The position numbers and the translations under genes were made by a program. The notes under the pieces were generated by a model, which did no database searches, was not told where the DNA came from, and saw only the letters and a list, made by a program, of their open reading frames with translations. Of a stretch of 44,844 nt of DNA, positions 39,493 through 44,844 are shown piece after piece. This stretch comes from JBJXGF01 sp046153015 (GTDB lineage: Bacteria; Actinomycetota; Acidimicrobiia; Acidimicrobiales; CAIXPF01), in assembly GCA_046153015.1 (NCBI GenBank), contig JBJXGF010000097.1, forward strand, positions 1-44,844, written 5' to 3'. Position 1 is the stretch's first letter, and every line of letters begins with the position of its first letter.

Positions 39493-40581
39493 ATGACCTT
39501 CGGCCCCGCCGTCGGCAACGTGGGCATGTACGTGGCCCGCGAGATGCTGGTCTCGGTCCCCGAGGACCAGCGCCAGGCCTACCTGCGCATGGTCGAGGAG
39601 ATCTCCGACCTCAAGTACCAGCTCGGGGTCGAGGTGGCACGCCAGCTACCGCGCCTCCTGGCCGAGGCGGACCCCGAGCGGGTCGCCCGCTACCTGCGCC
39701 AGGTCAAGGAGGTCGCGGCGACCGGGTGGAAGAGCGGGGTAGAGGTCGCCAAGCAGCTCCCCGACCTCTACGACGCGCCCGACGAGACCCTCGCCGGCGC
39801 CTATGTCGACATCGTCTCCCAGGCGACCGCGGGCCCCCCCGAGGACACCGAGACCACCCAGCTGGCCACCGAGCTCGACGACCTCGAGCGCGAGCTGCGC
39901 GAGATGGAGCCCAAGGTCAAGCGCGCCCAGGAGCTGCGCACCCAGCTCGCCGCGCGCGACCGGCGCGACGAGAAGCGCCGCAAGCACGCCGTCGAGCTCG
40001 CGGCGGCCCTGCCGCCGATCCTCGCCCGCCTGCGCCCGCGCTACCGGCCCCCCTACCTCGACCAGGTGCGCCAGGTCGCCGCCGCCGACCCCGAGGCCTC
40101 GCTCGAGGCCGCCGACACGCTGCTCGACCTCCTGAACGGCGAGCGCGTCTCGCCCGAGGGCGCCGCCGAGTGGGTCGACCGCGGCCTCGAGGTCCTCGAG
40201 CGCAACAAGGAGGTCGGGCGCGGCTACTTCCGCCTGGGCTCCAAGTACTCGCTCCAGGTGCTCGAGGAGCTCAAGGAGGGCCTGGCGCTGAAGTCGGTCG
40301 CGCGCGTCCTGAAGCTCTATGCCACCGCCCTGTCCGGGCACGAGGTCGCGATCCGGGCCACCAACGAGCTGCAGGCGGTCGACGTCTACGGCGTCGACCA
40401 CATCATGCTGCCGCCCGAGATGCACTTCCTCGAGGACGACGCCGGCAACTTCACCGCCTACAAGGTCGCCACCGCGCACGGGGCCGGGCGGATCGAGTTC
40501 GGCACCTACCAGTTCGCGCTGGCCGACATCCCCGAGACCATCGAGCGCCTGCGCGCCCGCTACCCCCAGGAGATCCGCTGA
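39493..40581 (+). CDS. NorD/CbbO-like N-terminal subunit (split VWA partner)
   Basis: A 362-residue largely helical, charged protein. Internal repeats are seen at about residues 35-90 (EVARQLPRLL, EVAKQLPDLY), a coiled-coil-like segment at about 125-165, and the block GRGYFRLGSKYSLQVLEELKE followed by MLPPEMHFLEDDAGNF and IEFGTYQFAL. These latter blocks resemble the N-terminal part of long NorD-like proteins. It is separated from the VWA part by a stop, with the downstream gene starting at CTGA. The ATPase, this protein and the VWA protein probably form one complex. I am fairly sure of the family link, not of the target. Confidence 0.7.
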   Translation: MTFGPAVGNVGMYVAREMLVSVPEDQRQAYLRMVEEISDLKYQLGVEVARQLPRLLAEADPERVARYLRQVKEVAATGWKSGVEVAKQLPDLYDAPDETLAGAYVDIVSQATAGPPEDTETTQLATELDDLERELREMEPKVKRAQELRTQLAARDRRDEKRRKHAVELAAALPPILARLRPRYRPPYLDQVRQVAAADPEASLEAADTLLDLLNGERVSPEGAAEWVDRGLEVLERNKEVGRGYFRLGSKYSLQVLEELKEGLALKSVARVLKLYATALSGHEVAIRATNELQAVDVYGVDHIMLPPEMHFLEDDAGNFTAYKVATAHGAGRIEFGTYQFALADIPETIERLRARYPQEIR

Positions 40582-42368
40582 GCACCCTGCGCCCCCTCGA
40601 GACCGACCTCTCGCGCTTCTATGCGATCTTCCCGCAGCCGGCGCTCGCGCGGGACCTGTTCAACATCGTCGAGGGGCACCGGGTGGACTCGGCGATCCGG
40701 CGGGCCTACCCGGGCATCCGCCGCGACATGGCCCTCATCCAGAGCGCCAGCGCCGAGCGGCGGCCGGTGATCGCCAGCCTCTCGGACGCCCAGGCGGCGG
40801 TCGAGTCGCTCCTGCAGCACACCCTGGGCCTGCAGCCGGACCTCTCCGACCTCGCGCCGGCCACCCAGGCCCTGATCGGGCGCGCCGTCATCATGCTCGA
40901 CGAGATCGTGCAGATCGACGCGACGGTGGGCGACGCGGCCGCGCTCACGGGCGAGCTCTACCAGCTCATCGACGAGGGCCTGGCCGACCCGGGCAGCCGC
41001 GCGATGCCCCAGGCTGACGACCAGGAGACCGGCGACCCTCCCCCCGAGGGAGCCGGCGATCCGCCGCCGGCGGGATCGGGCGTCGAGGACTACGAGCAGC
41101 TCGAGCTGCCCCCCTTCATGACCCCGGTCATGGAGGAGCTCGTGCGCCCGCAGTCGGACGCCCCGGTCAAGCGCGAGGCCGAGGGCGCCGAGCCCCAGCC
41201 CGACGGCACCGGCCAGCGCCAGCCCGAGGAGCGCGAGGGCGAGGGCGAGGGCGACAAGGCCATGAGCACGACCGAGACCCAGGCCGGCCAGGGCGCGCCG
41301 GACGAGGTCGCCCAGCAGACCTCCTCCTCGGGCGACGAGGACGCCCCGCCGGGAACGGCCGAGGGGCGCTCCGACGACGCCGAGGGCGGCGGCTCCGACT
41401 CGCCCGAGCAGAGCGGTCTCGGGGATGTCCCCCAGGTGGACCCCGGCGCCGAGGAGGACGAGGACCTGGGCGAGCAGGTCTTCCACTACGACGAGTGGGA
41501 CCACAAGATCGAGGACTACCGGCCGGCCTGGTGCACCCTGACCGAGCACCGCCAGACCCGCACCCAGGAGGGCTTCGTCGCCGCGACCTTCCACGAGTTC
41601 GGCGGGATCGTCACCCAGATCCGGCGCAACTTCCAGCTGATGCGCCCGGAGGCCCTGCGCAAGATGCGCTACCAACTCGAGGGCGACGACCTCGACACCG
41701 ACGGCCTGGTCGAGTACGTGGTCGACCGGCGCGCGCGCATCTCCCCCACCCCGCGGGTCTACATCAAGCGCGACAAGCGCGATCGCGATGTCACGACGGC
41801 CTTCGTGGTGGACATGTCCAGCTCGACCGACCGCAAGATCGACGGCCGCAAGCGGATCATCGACATCGAGAAGGAGGCCCTCCTTCTGATGTGCGAGGCC
41901 CTCGAGGCGATCCGCGACGAGTACGCCATCTACGGCTTCTCGGGATCGGGGCGCGAGGACTGCCAATTCTACGTCGTCAAGGAGCTGGGCGAGCGCTACG
42001 ACGACCGCGTCAAGGGGCGCATCGGCGGGATCTACGCGCGTCAGAAGACGCGGATGGGCCCCGCCCTGCGCCACGCGACCCGGCGGCTGGCCGCCGCCGA
42101 CTCCAACGTGAAGCTGATGATCCTGCTGACCGACGGCAAGCCCTACGACTCGGACACCTACCAGGACAACACCTACGCGCAGGAGGACACCAAGATGGCC
42201 CTGCGCGAGGCGCGCCGGGAGAAGATCCACCTGTTCTGCGTGACGGTCGACCGCGAGGGCGCCGACTACCTGCCGCACATGTACTCGGACGCCAACTTCG
42301 TCGTGGTGGACGACGTGCGCACGCTGCCGCAGAAACTCCCCCAGCTCTACCGCCGCCTCACGACCTGA
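40578..42368 (+). CDS. VWA-domain protein (NorD/CbbO-like C-terminal part), CTG start
   Basis: A 596-residue protein. Residues 1-135 are helical, about 140-300 form a low-complexity acidic/proline linker, 300-405 lead into the VWA domain, and the MIDAS site is D412-M-S414-S-S416 with T491 and D519 (LLTDG). NorD/CbbO proteins use this metal site to recruit their target for the AAA+ partner. The start is CTG overlapping the previous stop as CTGA; the first conventional start would be GTG about 35 codons in and would lose RPLETDLSRFYAIFP. It closes the operon, after which the replication region begins. Confidence 0.85.
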   Translation: MSTLRPLETDLSRFYAIFPQPALARDLFNIVEGHRVDSAIRRAYPGIRRDMALIQSASAERRPVIASLSDAQAAVESLLQHTLGLQPDLSDLAPATQALIGRAVIMLDEIVQIDATVGDAAALTGELYQLIDEGLADPGSRAMPQADDQETGDPPPEGAGDPPPAGSGVEDYEQLELPPFMTPVMEELVRPQSDAPVKREAEGAEPQPDGTGQRQPEEREGEGEGDKAMSTTETQAGQGAPDEVAQQTSSSGDEDAPPGTAEGRSDDAEGGGSDSPEQSGLGDVPQVDPGAEEDEDLGEQVFHYDEWDHKIEDYRPAWCTLTEHRQTRTQEGFVAATFHEFGGIVTQIRRNFQLMRPEALRKMRYQLEGDDLDTDGLVEYVVDRRARISPTPRVYIKRDKRDRDVTTAFVVDMSSSTDRKIDGRKRIIDIEKEALLLMCEALEAIRDEYAIYGFSGSGREDCQFYVVKELGERYDDRVKGRIGGIYARQKTRMGPALRHATRRLAAADSNVKLMILLTDGKPYDSDTYQDNTYAQEDTKMALREARREKIHLFCVTVDREGADYLPHMYSDANFVVVDDVRTLPQKLPQLYRRLTT

Positions 42369-42374
42369 CCGCGA

Positions 42375-42670
42375 CGGGGGTAGCCCGCTCGCCCCACCCG
42401 GGGTAAACGACTCGCGGCCGCCCTCCCGCCCGCGAGGCCTGACCCCGGGTAATCCGCTCGCGCGCCGGGGGAAATGGCTCGCAACCGGGGTAAACGGCTC
42501 GCGCCCAAGGGACACGAACCCGCCGTTCTCCACAGGCCGGCCGCCGCGGCGAGATCGCTACCGGGGTAACCAGCTCGCGCGCCCCCGGGGGATCCGGCTC
42601 GCGACGGGGGTATCCCACTCGCCGGGGACCGGGGTAGGCGACTCGCGCCCAACCGGGGTAACCGACTCGC
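42375..42670 (+). repeat. Ten direct 18-bp iterons
   Basis: Consensus CCGGGGTAANCGRCTCGC. Copies begin at 42375, 42398, 42444, 42465, 42485, 42561, 42585, 42605, 42629 and 42653, in two groups of five. C1, GGG at 4-6, A8 and CTCGC at 14-18 are invariant, and position 13 is always a purine. Most start-to-start spacings are 20-24 bp (about two helical turns), with one of 46, so Rep would bind along one face of the DNA. Confidence 0.9.
42526..42534 (+). promoter_or_regulatory. DnaA-box-like site between iteron groups
   Basis: TTCTCCACA differs from the classical TTATCCACA by one base. It is in the 58-bp gap between the two iteron groups, the expected place for a host DnaA contact in an iteron origin. 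Confidence 0.6.
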
Positions 42671-42728
42671 ACCCGGGACGTCATTCTCCCTGCACAGGCG
42701 GCGTTTTTTCCGACCCCTAGAATTAGGG

Positions 42729-42756
42729 TTGGTAGTTATAGGAAGAACAGTAGGGG
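42729..42756 (+). promoter_or_regulatory. Candidate rep promoter in the AT-rich segment
   Basis: TTGGTA and TAGGGG separated by 16 bp inside the AT-rich stretch. Just upstream is CCCTA-GAAT-TAGGG (42715-42728), a short inverted repeat. Rep binding at the nearby iterons could repress it. Confidence 0.35.
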
Positions 42757-42794
42757 CCGCGGCCGGCCGCGCCGCATACGCGGCCCGGCCGCGG
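42757..42794. repeat. Long GC-rich hairpin upstream of rep
   Basis: Left arm 42757-42771 and right arm 42779-42794 pair over about 15 bp with a one-base bulge and a 7-base loop. It lies between the AT-rich segment and the inverted iteron. It could be a leader attenuator for rep or a structural element of the origin. Confidence 0.6.
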
Positions 42795-42795
42795 C

Positions 42796-42813
42796 GCGAG
42801 CGATCTACCCCGG
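42796..42813 (-). repeat. Single inverted iteron copy near rep
   Basis: On the minus strand this 18-mer reads CCGGGGTAGATCGCTCGC and keeps every invariant iteron base. One inverted copy close to the initiator gene is the usual arrangement for autoregulation of rep. Confidence 0.75.
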
Positions 42814-42871
42814 TTATCTGCCCGCACCCGGCCCCGGCCATCCTCGCCAGCCGTCAGACTTCCCGCCGACG

Positions 42872-43846
42872 ATGACGCGTCCCGCCGCCGACCTCTCGCC
42901 TCTACCCCGCCCCGGCGCGCGCCCGCGGTCGGGTTCGGGCCCGGCCGACGACGTCCAGGTGATCGGCGCCGAGGCTCAGCTCGCGCTGTGCGAGCCCGAC
43001 CACCTGCGTCGCCTCGAGCAGCCGCTCAAGTACGGCTTCGCCGACCGCTCCAGCGCCCGCAAGGGCCTCGAGGTGGCGGCGGGCGTCGCGATCGCCGACC
43101 GGCTCGGCTCGATCCGCCAGACCGCCGGCCCGCCGATCGGCCGCCACGGCTACATGGCCATCGTCTGGCTCGGGTCGCGGTGGCTCCAGCTCGAGCAGCC
43201 GGCGGCGTCCGCGGTCCCCTTCACCCAGTACCGGCTCCTGCACGACTTCGGCTGGGAGGAGTCGGGCAAGAACGCGCGGCAGGCCCTCAAGAGGACGCTC
43301 CTGAACCTGCAGGAGGCCCGCTGGGAGGGCGAGGTCAACGACTCCCTCACCGGCAAGAAGACCCACGAGGACCACTTCGGGATCATCGACCGGGTGCTGT
43401 GGCCGGTCGTCCATGACGGCCGTCTCGAGCGCCTCGGCTACATCTTCCTGGGCAGTTGGTTCCTCGAGCAGCTGCGCCACGAGGCGGGCGTCTACATCGA
43501 CTGGGACGTCCTGCGCGACCTCCCCCCCATCGCCCGAAAGCTCTACGGGCTGCTCGAGAACGACCGATTCGAGCCGGGCGACGAGGGCGAGGAATGGCAG
43601 GCCTACTGGCTGGGGCCGGCCTTCTTCGCGAGCGTGGGGTCCACCTGCAGCCGCGAGCGCGACAATGTCGCAGCCCTCGGCCGGGCCTGCGAGGCGGTCG
43701 CGGGCCATCCGGGCACCGGGTACCGCTTCCGGCGCGAGCGCGTGGCCACCGACGAGGGCTGGGGACAGCAGCTGCTTGTGTGGCGCCCCGCCGGCAGCAC
43801 CGGCCGCAGGGTGACGCGCGGCATCACGCGCGCCGCCCAGGCCTGA
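42872..43846 (+). CDS. Replication initiator (Rep)-like protein
   Basis: A 324-residue basic protein directly downstream of the iterons. I do not recognise a precise Rep family. The central and C-terminal parts look like tandem winged-helix regions (TQYRLLHDFGWEESGKNARQ, ARKLYGLLEN with WQAYWLGPAFF), as in plasmid RepA-type initiators. There is no nuclease motif, which fits a theta-type origin. The ATG has no clear SD, and the N-terminal about 30 residues are Pro/Arg-rich and disordered. The position next to ten iterons and upstream of parA is the main support. It should bind the iterons and open the origin. Confidence 0.7.
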   Translation: MTRPAADLSPLPRPGARPRSGSGPADDVQVIGAEAQLALCEPDHLRRLEQPLKYGFADRSSARKGLEVAAGVAIADRLGSIRQTAGPPIGRHGYMAIVWLGSRWLQLEQPAASAVPFTQYRLLHDFGWEESGKNARQALKRTLLNLQEARWEGEVNDSLTGKKTHEDHFGIIDRVLWPVVHDGRLERLGYIFLGSWFLEQLRHEAGVYIDWDVLRDLPPIARKLYGLLENDRFEPGDEGEEWQAYWLGPAFFASVGSTCSRERDNVAALGRACEAVAGHPGTGYRFRRERVATDEGWGQQLLVWRPAGSTGRRVTRGITRAAQA

Positions 43847-43900
43847 CGAGGCGCGATCGTGGCTGGGCACGGACGAGCCCCCTTCCGAGTGCTGCGCCCA

Positions 43901-43912
43901 TGCATGCATGCA
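43901..43912. promoter_or_regulatory. Perfect 12-bp palindrome between rep and parA
   Basis: TGCATGCATGCA, three tandem TGCA units, in the 129-base gap. It is followed by GCCAC (43918-43922) and GTGGC (43932-43936) as an inverted repeat and by two direct copies of CATGCCGAC (43975 and 43987) at the parA start. It is a candidate operator or partition site. Confidence 0.45.
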
Positions 43913-43975
43913 GGCGCGCCACCAGGCACGCGTGGCAGCAGCAGGACATGAGCGCTGTCCGGCGAACATGCGAGC

Positions 43976-44710
43976 ATGCCGACGGTCATGCCGACACGCA
44001 TCATCACCGTCGCCGCCGCCACGGGCGGCCTCGGCAAGACCACCCTGGCCTACGAGCTCGCCGCTGCGCTGGGTGGTGTCCTGGTGGACCTGGACTGGGA
44101 CGCCGGCGGGGCCACCCGCATGTGGGGCTTCGATCCCACCCGAGCCGCCCGCGCGCCACTGCTCGACGCACTCGAGAGGGGGCCTGAGGGCCGCCCGCCT
44201 CGCGTGAAGCACCGGGCCAACCAGCCCTCGCTGGTGCCCGCGCACCCGGACCTGGCGGCCAGTCGCATCGACGCCGATCTGGTCGGGGACTGCCTGTCGG
44301 CATGGGCGGGCGCCTGGCCGGAGCCCTACGTGGTGGTCGATACCCACCCGGGCGCCAACGCCCTCACCGACGGCGCGATGCAGGTGGCCGACCTGGTGGT
44401 GGTGCCGGTCGTCCTCGGAGCCCGCGAGATGGACGCCCTCGAGGCGATCGTGGCCGACTATGCGGGATATCGCCTGCTCTTGGCGCCGACGATGGTGCCG
44501 CCGGTGCCCCCGCGCCGGTTCGTGGAGCGCCTGGCCGCCCTGGCGGACGGACGGATCACCGTGGCCCCCCCGATCTCCGAGCACCGCTGGATGCGCCGGC
44601 GCCTTCGGCGCGCGGCGCTCGTGACCCAACCGAACCCCGGCGCGCGGGTGCGCGTCGCCGCCGGCGAGCTACGCGCGGTGGCCGAATCCGTGGAGGTGGC
44701 ATGTGGCTGA
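43976..44710 (+). CDS. parA: ParA-like partition ATPase
   Basis: A 244-residue P-loop ATPase of the ParA/MinD group. The P-loop is ATGGLGKTT (residues 15-23). The group usually has KGGxGKT, with the first Lys reaching the partner subunit; here that Lys is Thr16, a departure. DLDWDAGG follows as the switch, and VVVDTHPGANAL is Walker B. Two ATGs (43976 and 43988) are possible; both begin within a direct repeat. It probably segregates the replicon together with the gene that begins at its 3' end. The C-terminal third (RWMRRRLRRAAL) is basic. Confidence 0.82.
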   Translation: MPTVMPTRIITVAAATGGLGKTTLAYELAAALGGVLVDLDWDAGGATRMWGFDPTRAARAPLLDALERGPEGRPPRVKHRANQPSLVPAHPDLAASRIDADLVGDCLSAWAGAWPEPYVVVDTHPGANALTDGAMQVADLVVVPVVLGAREMDALEAIVADYAGYRLLLAPTMVPPVPPRRFVERLAALADGRITVAPPISEHRWMRRRLRRAALVTQPNPGARVRVAAGELRAVAESVEVACG

Positions 44711-44844
44711 GCAGGCAAGCGGGATCGATCTGATGCGCCGGCGCATCGAGCGCGCGAGCCGCCAGGCGCCGCCCAGCCGGCACCCACGCGAGGAGCCGGA
44801 CGGGGCCGATGACGCGCCGGCGGCGCGGGAGGCTCCTGCGGTCG
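44703..44844 (+). CDS. Start of a further gene, possibly a ParB-like partner (cut by window end)
   Basis: A frame opening with GTG inside the last codons of parA and running open to the window end, 47 codons with no stop. The visible N-terminus is charged (GIDLMRRRIERASR) then Pro/Asp-rich. The overlap with parA suggests co-translation, and partition operons usually have a DNA-binding partner here, but no ParB motif is yet visible. Confidence 0.5.
   Translation, partial: MAEQASGIDLMRRRIERASRQAPPSRHPREEPDGADDAPAAREAPAV

Larger units (their letters stand above)
42369..42871. other. Iteron-type replication origin (oriV) region
   Basis: A 503-base region without a gene. From left to right it holds five direct 18-bp repeats, a DnaA-box-like site, five more direct repeats, an AT-rich stretch with a T6 run at 42704 (about 42700-42750), a long GC-rich hairpin and one inverted copy of the 18-bp repeat. 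The rep-like gene starts directly after. Direct iterons, a DnaA box, an AT-rich unwinding element and an adjacent initiator gene are the standard plan of an iteron-regulated plasmid or chromid origin. Confidence 0.8.

Noticed and set aside
42375..42670. CRISPR array
   Set aside because: Spacing is 20-24 bp start to start, leaving only 2-6 bases between repeats. There are no spacers and no cas genes. The repeats fit iterons.
42814..42822. TTATCTGCC as a second DnaA box
   Set aside because: It has three mismatches to the consensus and is outside the iteron gap, too weak to call.

Overview
The window is a very GC-rich (roughly 70%), tightly packed bacterial stretch that looks actinobacterial. 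It holds the core coenzyme F420 genes (cofD, cofC, cofE, cofG, cofH) with cofG and cofH as separate genes rather than the FbiC fusion of mycobacteria and streptomycetes. This suggests a deep-branching lineage such as Thermoleophilia, but that placement is inference. The right end carries an iteron-type replication origin, a rep-like gene and a parA-like gene, so the DNA is probably part of a plasmid, megaplasmid or chromid.

Layout. 1-2.2 kb: two tandem acetoacetate-decarboxylase-family genes on the minus strand, divergent from a TRAP transporter (dctP, fused dctQM; 2.6-5.8 kb). 5.8-10.6 kb: an EamA transporter runs into cofD-cofC-cofE and an FprA-type ferredoxin/NADP reductase. 10.6-14.4 kb, minus: a MenB/BadI-like enzyme, cofG, and a cofH with a long unrecognised N-terminal region. 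14.6-17.7 kb: IclR regulator, aminotransferase, MaoC dehydratase, small HTH protein. 17.7-20.2 kb, minus: acyl-CoA dehydrogenase and a nitroreductase-like protein. 20.3-25 kb: SDR, GMC oxidoreductase, cyclophilin, small unknown, aldehyde dehydrogenase, with a second aldehyde dehydrogenase facing it. 26.3-29.9 kb: PrmA-like methyltransferase, MFS transporter, degenerate sirtuin-like protein, SDR. 29.9-35.8 kb, minus: a six-gene acyl-CoA operon with two thiolase/DUF35 pairs, an acyl-CoA ligase and an HMG-CoA-synthase-like protein. 36.1-38.6 kb: an acetolactate-synthase-like gene between two small paralogues. 38.7-42.4 kb: a CbbQ/NorQ AAA+ ATPase with a split NorD/CbbO-like partner. 42.4-44.8 kb: origin, rep, parA and the start of a further gene.

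Working together: TRAP uptake, acyl-CoA activation, dehydrogenase, hydratases, thiolases/aldolases, decarboxylase-family enzymes and alcohol/aldehyde oxidation suggest catabolism of an imported carboxylic or alicyclic/branched compound. F420 may supply redox chemistry. The substrate cannot be read from the sequence.

Most unusual signals: (1) repeated apparent use of CTG as a start codon, at five CTGA stop/start overlaps and at one gene with a good Shine-Dalgarno and no other possible start; (2) every convergent gene pair ends in an overlapping or abutting palindromic stop, four of five sharing CTAG; (3) an origin with ten direct 18-bp iterons plus one inverted copy and a DnaA-box-like site; (4) several enzymes lacking key catalytic residues (sirtuin-like, thiolase-like, HMG-CoA-synthase-like, MenB-like, cysteine-free DUF35); (5) the extended CofH.
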